13,139 nucleotides of DNA from positions 1-13,139 of the forward strand of contig JANXSV010000224.1 in the NCBI GenBank assembly GCA_025356505.1, read 5' to 3'. The notes below the pieces were generated by a model. The model was not told where the DNA came from. It ran no database searches and was given only the letters and a program-made list of their open reading frames with translations. Position numbers and translations under genes: made by a program. This document shows, piece by piece, positions 6,797-13,139 of the stretch (position 1 is the stretch's first letter; every line of letters starts with the position of its first letter). This DNA comes from Methylovirgula sp. GTDB taxonomy: Bacteria; Pseudomonadota; Alphaproteobacteria; Rhizobiales; Beijerinckiaceae.

Positions 6797-7396
6797 ATGT
6801 CCTTCACCTTGCCCGAACTGCCCTATTCGCATGATGCCCTACAGCCGTTCATGTCCAAGGAGACGCTCGAATACCATCATGACAAGCACCATCTCGCCTA
6901 TGTCAACAATGGCAACAACCTGATCAAGGGTACAGAATGGGAAGGTAAAAGTCTCGAAGACGTCGTGAAGGGCTCTTTTGGCAAAAATGCCGGTCTGTTC
7001 AACAATGCAGGTCAGCACTATAACCATATGCACTTCTGGAACTGGATGAAGCCAAACGGCGGCGGAAAAATTCCGGGCAAGCTCGAAAAGGCGATTATTT
7101 CAGATCTCGGCTCGATTGAAAAAATGAAGGAAGACTTCATTCAGGCGGGCGTAACGCAATTTGGTTCCGGCTGGGCCTGGCTCGCGGTAAAGGATGGCAA
7201 AATCGTTATCGCCAAGAGCGCGAACGGCGAAAGCCCGCTGGTTACCGGAGCATCTCCGATTTTGGGCTGCGACGTTTGGGAGCACTCCTACTACATCGAT
7301 TACCGCAATCGCCGTCCTGACTATTTGAAGGCATTTGTCGAAAACCTGGTCAACTGGGAATATGTTGAAAAGATGTACGAAGAAGCGACGAAATAA
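6797..7396 (+). CDS. sodB: Superoxide dismutase, Fe type
   Basis: The enzyme disproportionates superoxide to oxygen and hydrogen peroxide in the cytoplasm. The 199-aa length and all landmarks of the Fe/Mn family are present: His27 in EYHHDKHH, His77 in AGQHYNHMHFW, and Asp159 and His163 in DVWEHSYYIDY as metal ligands, plus FGSGWAWL. The outer-sphere Gln lies in the N-terminal half (Gln73 in NNAGQ), and SANGESPL lacks the Gln typical of Mn enzymes (ANQDSPL). This pattern points to iron, or cambialistic use, rather than strict manganese. AGGAG lies five bases ahead of the ATG. A strong terminator follows 12 bases after the stop, so the gene is probably a single transcription unit. Confidence 0.97.
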   Translation: MSFTLPELPYSHDALQPFMSKETLEYHHDKHHLAYVNNGNNLIKGTEWEGKSLEDVVKGSFGKNAGLFNNAGQHYNHMHFWNWMKPNGGGKIPGKLEKAIISDLGSIEKMKEDFIQAGVTQFGSGWAWLAVKDGKIVIAKSANGESPLVTGASPILGCDVWEHSYYIDYRNRRPDYLKAFVENLVNWEYVEKMYEEATK

Positions 7397-7408
7397 GCTT
7401 CACATTTC

Positions 7409-7436
7409 AAAAGCGGGTCGAAGGGCCCGCTTTTTT
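7409..7436 (+). terminator. Intrinsic terminator after sodB
   Basis: GCGGGTC (7413-7419) pairs with GGCCCGC (7424-7430) around loop GAAG, with one G-T wobble, and is followed directly by six T (7431-7436). Preceding A residues pair with part of the T run. This is a textbook rho-independent terminator for sodB. Confidence 0.88.
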
Positions 7437-7461
7437 GTTTGGCAGGTACAGAGGTGCGACA

Positions 7462-8517
7462 ATGGAATACCGTAGTCTCGGCAAGTCAGGCTTAAAAGTC
7501 TCAGCGCTCACGATGGGGACAATGACTTTTGGCGGGCAAGGCCCTTTCGCAAAAGTGGGCAATGTTGATTTAAATGGCGTGAGGCGTTTGATAGATATGG
7601 TGATCGATACGGGGGTCAACCTCATCGACACGGCCAACATCTATTCCATGGGTGCTTCCGAGGAGATCATTGGCGAGGCCATGGGAGGCAAGCGGAAAGG
7701 CGGCATGTTGCTGGCTACCAAAGCGCGTTTTCCATTTGGCGACGGCCCAAACGATCGCGGGCTTTCGCGCTATCACCTGATTCGCGAATGTGAGGCCAGT
7801 CTGAAGCGGCTTCGCACCGATGTGATCGACCTGTATCAAGTGCATCAGTGGGATGGTCAAACGCCGCTGGAAGAAACTATGGAAGCGCTAGATAGCCTCG
7901 TGCGCAATGGCAAAGTGCGTTACGTCGGCTGCTCCAATTTTTCCGGATGGCATATTATGAAAGCGATGGAAGTGGCGCGGCGCGAGGGTCGCATCCCGTT
8001 TATTTCCCAGCAAATCCACTACACGCTACAGGCGCGCGAAGCTGAATATGAATTGCTGCCTATATCTTTAGATCAAGGCCTTGGCATATTGGTCTGGAGT
8101 CCTCTTGCGGGTGGTTTGCTCTCGGGCAAACATAAGCGCAATCAAGCTGCGCAAGAAGGAACGCGCCAGTTTGCCGGATGGACCGAACCGCCGATTTACG
8201 ACGAGAACCATCTTTGGGACATTGTGGACGTCATTGTCGCAATTGCGAAAGATCGGAACGTTTCCGGTGCTCAGATTGCGCTTGCCTGGACACTTGGGCG
8301 TAGGGGTGTGACGTCCGTCATTATCGGCGGGCGCAATGAAAAGCAGTTCGAGGACAATCTTGGCGCATCAAATCTCAAACTTTCGGCAGAGGAAAGAGCG
8401 CGCTTGGATAAAGTAAGTCAGCCTCCCCTGCTCTATCCGTATTGGCATCAGGCATGGACGGCAAAAGACCGTCTTAGCGAAACAGATTTGTCGCTTCTGG
8501 CGCCTTATCTCTCCTAA
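7462..8517 (+). CDS. Aldo/keto reductase
   Basis: This is an NADPH-dependent reductase of carbonyl compounds with the (beta/alpha)8 fold, monomeric and cytosolic. The catalytic tetrad is visible: Asp56 in NLIDTANIY, Tyr61 in the same motif, Lys87 in LATKARF, and His128 in LYQVHQWD. MEYRSLGKSGLKVSALTMGTM is the usual start of the YajO/Tas-like bacterial subgroup, and the C-terminal GVTSVIIGGRNEKQFEDNLGA is the cofactor-binding end. Length (351 aa) is normal; the true substrate cannot be told. The ATG at 7462 has AGAGGTG upstream; an in-frame TTG at 7435 would lie in the sodB terminator and is unlikely. Only 25 bases separate it from that terminator, so its promoter must overlap the terminator or expression depends on read-through. 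Its stop overlaps the converging deacetylase gene. Confidence 0.93.
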   Translation: MEYRSLGKSGLKVSALTMGTMTFGGQGPFAKVGNVDLNGVRRLIDMVIDTGVNLIDTANIYSMGASEEIIGEAMGGKRKGGMLLATKARFPFGDGPNDRGLSRYHLIRECEASLKRLRTDVIDLYQVHQWDGQTPLEETMEALDSLVRNGKVRYVGCSNFSGWHIMKAMEVARREGRIPFISQQIHYTLQAREAEYELLPISLDQGLGILVWSPLAGGLLSGKHKRNQAAQEGTRQFAGWTEPPIYDENHLWDIVDVIVAIAKDRNVSGAQIALAWTLGRRGVTSVIIGGRNEKQFEDNLGASNLKLSAEERARLDKVSQPPLLYPYWHQAWTAKDRLSETDLSLLAPYLS

Positions 8518-9281
8518 GCGGTAAAAAACTCCAGCTCTTTAACCCGCGCGCCTTGGACGGTGTCCGCTGCGCGTAGTTCATCATCGACGTAGCCGGGATG
8601 GCACATGACCAGATGTCGCTTTCCCGGCGACTTGAGATAGCTGGCAAAATCTCTGGCATAATTTCTGTTGATATCGAAGGCAGAAAATCCGGCAAAGCTG
8701 TCGTTGGTTTCATAGCCATTTTGCGCTGCTTCGGGGGCAAAACCGCGTGCCAGAAGCTTGACCATCAGAGCTTTTTCAATCTGAACACCGCGTTTGAAAA
8801 TGCGGAATACTTGATCTGAACTATCACGTAACCAAAGGCGGCCTTGTAGATTATGGTTCGCCAGAGCCTGCCAAAGGCCTGCCCTGATCTGTGGCAAAAC
8901 ATGCATATGCTGATGGCCGTCAATGAAATCCGGCCAGCGACCCATATGGCTGTGGAAGCTCTGCAACTGGTGGCTGATTTCGCTCACAATCTCAGCTTTA
9001 GGTGTCTTTAGGCGCATCAGCGTCCGGGCATCGCGAAAAATGCCGTGTGGCGCAAGAGTTGGCGAACTGGACAAAGGCGCACCGCAAGTGAGATTGAGAT
9101 GCAGCCCGACCTCGAAGTTGCCTGGCATTTTAAGCAATTCGCGCGCAGCTTGCGGCCAACCCGGCCGATTCGTCATTGCGCTGGTTGCGGTGATACGGCC
9201 TGTCGCCAAACATTCGCGGATGCCCAGGCTTACCGCTGGCGAAAGCGCATAGTCATCGGCACAAATGGTCAGACTTTTCAT
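8514..9281 (-). CDS. ChbG/YdjC/HpnK family deacetylase
   Basis: The family removes acetyl groups from N-acetylated sugars using one metal ion; members act on chitooligosaccharides (ChbG), hopanoid precursors (HpnK) or polyprenyl-linked amino sugars (NaxD). The 255-aa product has SLTICADDYALS with the Asp9-Asp10 dyad, GLHLNLT (His61), and DFIDGHQHMHVLP (Asp121, His123, His125, His127), then a C-terminal MCHPGY. These are the expected metal and catalytic positions. I chose the ATG at 9281 because the family starts within a few residues of the first strand, although its ribosome binding site is weak; the open frame extends back to 9395 and would overlap the divergent transferase gene. The divergent ArnC-like transferase makes a polyprenyl-linked or lipid A sugar substrate more likely than chitobiose, an inference from context only. 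Confidence 0.88.
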   Translation of the reverse strand: MKSLTICADDYALSPAVSLGIRECLATGRITATSAMTNRPGWPQAARELLKMPGNFEVGLHLNLTCGAPLSSSPTLAPHGIFRDARTLMRLKTPKAEIVSEISHQLQSFHSHMGRWPDFIDGHQHMHVLPQIRAGLWQALANHNLQGRLWLRDSSDQVFRIFKRGVQIEKALMVKLLARGFAPEAAQNGYETNDSFAGFSAFDINRNYARDFASYLKSPGKRHLVMCHPGYVDDELRAADTVQGARVKELEFFTA

Positions 9282-9323
9282 CACGGCGAGGGTGTAACTT
9301 TCGTCTCGAAAACTTGCATCTGC

Positions 9324-9341
9324 CAGCGCTGGAGTGCGCTG
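9324..9341. promoter_or_regulatory. Inverted repeat between divergent genes
   Basis: CAGCGC (9324-9329) and GCGCTG (9336-9341) form a perfect 6+6 inverted repeat with 6-base spacer, in the 104-base gap between the deacetylase and transferase starts. CCTC/GAGG at 9354-9366 is a second, shorter one. Their place fits an operator for both genes, but no known regulator site is recognised. Confidence 0.3.
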
Positions 9342-9385
9342 ACTTTCGACTTGCCTCAATTCGAGGTTCCGCTTACCTCTAACGC

Positions 9386-10405
9386 ATGAGTTCACCAGCG
9401 AAAAGCGCCCAATTTGTTTCCGCCTCGCCAGAGATCAGCGTGGTTGTGCCGATTTTTAACGAAGCCGGGAACATCGAAGCCATGTTGAGGCGGCTTGTTC
9501 CGGTGCTGAGCCAAAATGCCAGCAGTTATGAAATTATCTTTGTCGACGACGGCTCAAAAGATGACTCTTTAGCCAAACTTCATGCCGTGAGCGCAACAAC
9601 GGCGCACCTGCAGGTGATTTCGTTCAGCCGGAATTTTGGCAAAGAAGTAGCTATCGCAGCGGGAATTGACCGGGCGCAAGGTGCCGCAGCGATTATTCTC
9701 GATGCGGATTTGCAACATCCACCGGAACTCATCGCCGAATTTATAGCACTCTGGCGTCAGGGCTACAAAAACGTTTACGGCGTGCGCGCCGACCGCGAGA
9801 ATGAAGCTCCGCTGCGGCGCTATCTAACTGATAAATTTTATAAGATATTCGAATCCTTCGGCGAAACCTTGCTGCCGCCCGGCGCAGGCGATTTCAGACT
9901 GCTGGACCGGCTTGCCCTGGACGCGCTTAAACAAATGCCGGAGCGGGCGCGCTTTACCAAAGGGCTCTACGCGTGGATTGGATTTAAGTCCGTTGGCGTA
10001 TCATTTCATGTGGCCGAGCGGGAGAGCGGCGAATCGAAGTTCAGCTACCGAAAGCTGACGCGGTTTGCCTTTGACGGACTGACATCGTTTTCGACATTAC
10101 CGCTCAAGGTCTGGACCTATCTTGGTACTTTGGTCTCGCTGTTCGCGATCGGCATGGCCACATTGGTTCTGTTTCAGACGCTCATTTATGGCAGTGACGT
10201 GCCAGGTTATGCGACGATCGTCATCTCGATCATGTTTTTCTCAGGGGTTCAGATTATTTCTCTTGGTATTCTGGGAGAATATATCGGGCGGATATTTGCC
10301 GAGGTCAAACGGCGCCCGATGTATTTGATCGCGGAGGAATTCAGCTCTGAGTCTGCTGCGTCCGACGCCGTTTCTGCGCCCGAGAGGCAGATGACGCATG
10401 TTTAA
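9386..10405 (+). CDS. Polyprenyl-phosphate glycosyltransferase, GT2 (ArnC/DPM1-like)
   Basis: The enzyme is predicted to move a sugar from a nucleotide donor to undecaprenyl (or a related polyprenyl) phosphate at the inner face of the cytoplasmic membrane. The GT-A domain has SVVVPIFNEAGNI (18-30), IIFVDDGSKDDS (50-61) and ILDADLQHPPEL with the Asp106/Asp108 metal-nucleotide motif, plus SRNFGKE (81-87). Two membrane helices follow near 232-263 and 266-298, ending in the family motif LGILGEYIGRIFAEVKRRPMYLI. Length (339 aa) is as in ArnC, GtrB and Rhizobium RgtE. The ATG at 9386 lacks a clear ribosome binding site, so the transcript may be leaderless or weakly translated. Its last 8 bases overlap murJ. 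The sugar cannot be read from the sequence; the deacetylase next door suggests an N-acetylated sugar. Confidence 0.9.
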   Translation: MSSPAKSAQFVSASPEISVVVPIFNEAGNIEAMLRRLVPVLSQNASSYEIIFVDDGSKDDSLAKLHAVSATTAHLQVISFSRNFGKEVAIAAGIDRAQGAAAIILDADLQHPPELIAEFIALWRQGYKNVYGVRADRENEAPLRRYLTDKFYKIFESFGETLLPPGAGDFRLLDRLALDALKQMPERARFTKGLYAWIGFKSVGVSFHVAERESGESKFSYRKLTRFAFDGLTSFSTLPLKVWTYLGTLVSLFAIGMATLVLFQTLIYGSDVPGYATIVISIMFFSGVQIISLGILGEYIGRIFAEVKRRPMYLIAEEFSSESAASDAVSAPERQMTHV

Positions 10406-11912
10406 AAGCCTGCTGTCTGTCGGCGGGTTCACACTGGTTTCACGCCTCACCGGCTTCATTCGCGATATTTTTATCACTGCGTTTTTGGGGCAGAACGACC
10501 TCTCGGACGCCTATAATGTGGCGGCGAGGCTGCCTAACCAGTTCCGCGCTATTTTCGGCGAAGGGGCGTTCAATGCCGCGTTTACACCGGCCTATTCGCG
10601 GGTGTTAGAGCAAGGCGGAAACGCTGACGCCAGGCTGTTCTCGGAACAGATTTTCTCGATGCTGCTGTTTTCGCAACTGGTGTTTTTGGCGCTCGCCTAT
10701 GTGTTTATGCCGGGGTTGGTGTACCTGCTGGCAAGCGGTTATGCCGGTGAAACGCCTAAATTTGCGCTGACCGTAACCCTATCGCGCATCACGTTTCCCT
10801 ATCTGTTGTGCATGACTTTGGTCACTTACTATTCGGCGTTGCTCAATGTGCACCGGCGATTTGCGATCGCAGCTTTTGCTCCGGTTTTGATGAATATCGC
10901 CATCGTCGGGTTTTTGCTGGTCGCATATATGTTTCCAAATGCGGCCTATGCGGCAAGCTGGGGTATTCTGGTTTCCGGTGTCGCGCAACTTTGCTTGCTC
11001 GCCTGGTCTGTGCGTCGGCTGGGCCTATTATCGCGCATCGTGCGACCAAGATTGACGCATGATGTCGGCCAGTTTTTTCGCGCGCTTGGCCCCGCGGTTA
11101 TCGGATCGGCGGGCGTGCAAATTGCGATTTTGGCTGACACGCAAATGGCATCCTTTCTAGGATCGGGGGCGCTGTCATCGATTTCAAACGCTGACCGGCT
11201 TTATCAACTGCCAATCGGGGTTATCGGCATTGCCGCTGGAACAGTGCTGTTGCCGCAAATGAGCCGCCTACGGGCAGCCGGTCAAGGGGAGGCGGCCTTT
11301 GCTTCGCAAAACCGGGTTATGGCGGTAACGCTGGCGCTTGGAATGCCGTTTTGCATCGCTTTTCTCACGATTCCTGACGTTATTATGCAAGGGGCCTTTA
11401 TGCGAGGCAAATTTGATGCGGCGGATGCGCATGCCTCGGCCCTGGTTTTGGCTGCTTATGCCGTCGGTCTTTTAGCAATCGTTCTCATCCGATCGGTGGT
11501 CGCGAGTTTCCAATCGATTGGTGACACGCGTACGCCGATGATAATTTCGCTTTTTGCGCTCACGATCAATATTGGCTTGAAGTTTGTGTTATCGCGCTCG
11601 CTTGGCGCATCCGGATTAGCGCTGGCGACAGCAATCGGGGCTTTCCTGAACTTCAGCCTGCTTGCTTTTTTTGCCATGCGACGCAATCTGATGAAAGTTG
11701 ACGATATGCTGGTTAAAGCAGGCGCTTGCACTGTTGCAGGAGCTTTGGGGCTCAATCTTTTGGTTCTGCTCGGAAGTTCAAGCTTCGACGGATTTACGCG
11801 CATAGGGCCGGAAGTTAAACTCATAGTCGCGGGCGTCGTCGGCGCTATTGTCTACGGCCTCGCCTTCGTCTTGTGCGCGCGCGTCGTTAAGTTTCGTCTA
11901 AGCTTCCGGTAG
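10398..11912 (+). CDS. murJ: Lipid II flippase MurJ
   Basis: MurJ exports the lipid-linked peptidoglycan precursor lipid II across the cytoplasmic membrane. The 504-aa protein has about 14 hydrophobic helices and the family N terminus: LLSVGGFTLVSRLTGFIRDI, then AYNVAARLPNQFRAIFGEGAFNAAF with the conserved Arg residues, and later LPIGVIGIAAGTVLLPQMSRL and SFQSIGDTRTPM. All match the MurJ/MviN branch rather than Wzx-type flippases. The ATG at 10398 lies inside the 3' end of the transferase gene (ATGTTTAA), so its translation probably depends on that gene. Many alphaproteobacteria keep murJ with glnD or trpS, which are not seen here. The protein is expected to be essential. Confidence 0.95.
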   Translation: MFKSLLSVGGFTLVSRLTGFIRDIFITAFLGQNDLSDAYNVAARLPNQFRAIFGEGAFNAAFTPAYSRVLEQGGNADARLFSEQIFSMLLFSQLVFLALAYVFMPGLVYLLASGYAGETPKFALTVTLSRITFPYLLCMTLVTYYSALLNVHRRFAIAAFAPVLMNIAIVGFLLVAYMFPNAAYAASWGILVSGVAQLCLLAWSVRRLGLLSRIVRPRLTHDVGQFFRALGPAVIGSAGVQIAILADTQMASFLGSGALSSISNADRLYQLPIGVIGIAAGTVLLPQMSRLRAAGQGEAAFASQNRVMAVTLALGMPFCIAFLTIPDVIMQGAFMRGKFDAADAHASALVLAAYAVGLLAIVLIRSVVASFQSIGDTRTPMIISLFALTINIGLKFVLSRSLGASGLALATAIGAFLNFSLLAFFAMRRNLMKVDDMLVKAGACTVAGALGLNLLVLLGSSSFDGFTRIGPEVKLIVAGVVGAIVYGLAFVLCARVVKFRLSFR

Positions 11913-11974
11913 CGTATTTTGACTGTGGCGCTTCACAAATCATCGTGCTTGACCGGCGCAAACGGATGCCAAAA

Positions 11975-12811
11975 ATGACATTGATTCTTTCGACAATTGC
12001 GGAACTTCGAGCCCAGAACGCACAGTGGCGCAGCCGCGGAGAAACCTTAGCCCTGGTTCCGACCATGGGTGCCTTGCATCAGGGCCATCTGGAACTGGTG
12101 AGGCAAGCGAAGGCCGAAGCAACCCGTGTCATCGTTTCAATTTTTGTGAATCCGACGCAATTTTCCGCGCATGAGGATCTCTCGAAATACCCTCGTCCGT
12201 TCGAGGCAGACCTTGGCCATCTGCGGGCAACAGAGGTCGATGCTGTATTTACCCCTTCTGTCGTGGAAATGTACGGCGCAAGCTTTTGCACAACCATTCA
12301 AGTTGAAGGGCCGGCAAAGGTTGGGCTTGAGGACCGGTTCCGGCCTGACCATTTTGCCGGGGTGGCGACAGTGGTAGCAAAGCTGCTTTTACAGTCAAAG
12401 CCGGACTGTGCCGTGTTCGGGGAAAAAGACTATCAGCAGCTTGCCGTTATCCGGCAAATGGTCAAGGATTTGGATATTGGTGCCGACATCGTTGGCGTAC
12501 CGACCCTGCGGGAAACTGACGGATTGGCGATGTCTTCGCGGAATATATATCTTTCTGCGCAGGAGCGGCAAATTGCGCCAGAGATTTATCAGACACTTCT
12601 ATCGTGCAGCCAGAATCTACAAGAAAAAAGCCCGAACCATGCGCTGGCGAAAGCGAGGACGCATCTGGAAACTGCCGGATTCAAACTTGATTATCTCGAA
12701 CTGCGCGATGCCTCAACCTTGAGGCAGGTTTCAGATCCTTCGCAGCCCGCCCGCCTGCTGTTTGCTGGCAGGCTGGGGACCACGCGGTTGATCGACAATA
12801 TCAAAGTTTGA
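11975..12811 (+). CDS. panC: Pantoate-beta-alanine ligase (pantothenate synthetase)
   Basis: PanC joins pantoate and beta-alanine with ATP to give pantothenate, the precursor of coenzyme A. All landmarks are present: LVPTMGALHQGHLELV (the HxGH nucleotide motif), SIFVNPTQF, RPDHFAGVATVVAKLL, FGEKDYQQL and the MSSRN loop. Length (278 aa) is normal. The start is uncertain: the ATG at 11975 gives MTLILSTIAEL, which lines up with known PanC starts, but ATG 11966 and GTG 11945 are in frame, and none has a clear ribosome binding site. panB is not adjacent. The gene follows murJ by about 60 bases and could share its transcript. It converges on the M20 dipeptidase gene, with 12 bases between the stops. 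Confidence 0.95.
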   Translation: MTLILSTIAELRAQNAQWRSRGETLALVPTMGALHQGHLELVRQAKAEATRVIVSIFVNPTQFSAHEDLSKYPRPFEADLGHLRATEVDAVFTPSVVEMYGASFCTTIQVEGPAKVGLEDRFRPDHFAGVATVVAKLLLQSKPDCAVFGEKDYQQLAVIRQMVKDLDIGADIVGVPTLRETDGLAMSSRNIYLSAQERQIAPEIYQTLLSCSQNLQEKSPNHALAKARTHLETAGFKLDYLELRDASTLRQVSDPSQPARLLFAGRLGTTRLIDNIKV

Positions 12812-12823
12812 GCGCTCCGGACC

Positions 12824-13139
12824 CTATGGAGCGGCCAAAGCGCTCAAGATGCGTGCCCATGAGCGCGCGCCTTTATGAAAGCTGGACAGTTCATATTTTT
12901 CGTCTGGGCTGTGAATTTTATCTTCATCAAGGCCAAAACCAATCATGAGGGAGTCCATTTTGAGCTCGGTTTTGAAAGCGCCAACAATCGGGATGGAGCC
13001 GCCAGAGGCAGCAAGAACCGGCTCCTTGCCCCACTCCGCTGCCAATGCGCGGCGGGCGCGGCGCAAACTCTCTGAGGTGAATGGCAGTTGCAAGGCGGGG
13101 CTGGCCCCGTGAGGATGGAATTCTGCCTTACAGTCTGCT
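12824..13139 (-). CDS. M20 family dipeptidase, C-terminal end only
   Basis: The frame is open from the right edge of the window to a TAG at 12824-12826, giving about 105 C-terminal residues. CKAEFHPHGASPALQLPF, then a SGGSIPIVGAF motif, MDSLMIGFGLDEDKIHSPDEKY and SFHKGARSWARIL are characteristic of the M20/M25/M40 metallopeptidases annotated as dipeptidases (PepV/CNDP-like). The His in the IHSPDEKY motif is the expected last metal ligand of the family. The start and catalytic N-terminal half are outside the window. Confidence 0.9.
   Translation of the reverse strand, partial: ADCKAEFHPHGASPALQLPFTSESLRRARRALAAEWGKEPVLAASGGSIPIVGAFKTELKMDSLMIGFGLDEDKIHSPDEKYELSSFHKGARSWARILSALAAP

Noticed and set aside
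9282..9395. 38-codon N-terminal extension of the deacetylase
   Set aside because: The family begins just before the first strand with the Asp dyad, and the extension would run into the divergent transferase gene.
11919..11942. TTGACT ahead of panC as a -35 element
   Set aside because: No acceptable -10 hexamer is found at 16-18 bases spacing.
12813..12833. CGCTCC/GGAGCG inverted repeat between panC and the dipeptidase gene as a bidirectional terminator
   Set aside because: The 6-bp stem has a 9-base loop and no T-run on either side, so it does not meet the pattern of an intrinsic terminator.
1..13139. CRISPR arrays, tRNA or rRNA genes, insertion sequences, toxin-antitoxin or phage-defence genes
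   Set aside because: No regularly spaced repeats, RNA gene signatures, transposase or defence motifs were seen on either strand.

Overview
This window looks like the chromosome of an alphaproteobacterium of the order Hyphomicrobiales (Rhizobiales), with roughly half G+C. The evidence is gene content: a Ros/MucR regulator, an orphan DnaA domain-IV protein overlapping a DUF6456 gene, and a small membrane protein and oligopeptidase of types usual in that group. I found no tRNA, rRNA, CRISPR array, insertion sequence or phage gene. Most of the window is ordinary core or near-core chromosome.

Left part (1-2251), regulatory genes. A truncated DUF6456 gene and a DnaA domain-IV-like gene share a 4-base overlap on the minus strand. 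They are separated by an AT-rich, A-tract-containing spacer from an unrecognised 138-aa plus-strand gene. That gene converges on a minus-strand mucR-type gene. The mucR terminator lies inside the 3' end of the unrecognised gene, and the MucR zinc-finger-like motif lacks its second histidine.

Middle part (2252-8517), metabolism and protection. A possible small ORF leads into an oligopeptidase B-like S9 peptidase, very probably started at TTG. An isochorismatase-family hydrolase follows directly. Converging on it is a 354-aa, two-helix membrane protein with an Ala/Pro-rich middle and a conserved-looking C-terminal module. After a 389-base gap come an Fe-type superoxide dismutase with a clear intrinsic terminator and a monomeric aldo/keto reductase.

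Right part (8514-13139), envelope and cofactor genes. A ChbG/YdjC/HpnK-family deacetylase is divergent from an ArnC/DPM1-like polyprenyl-phosphate glycosyltransferase. The transferase gene overlaps murJ, the lipid II flippase, by 8 bases. panC (pantothenate synthesis) follows and converges on the 3' end of an M20 dipeptidase gene that runs off the window. The deacetylase-transferase pairing recalls lipid A amino-sugar modification modules such as NaxD/FlmF2 of Francisella, so this right block may join a polyprenyl-linked sugar pathway to peptidoglycan precursor export.

No strikingly new multi-gene system is evident. The best leads are the DnaA-like/DUF6456 pair, the altered MucR finger, and the deacetylase-transferase-MurJ block.
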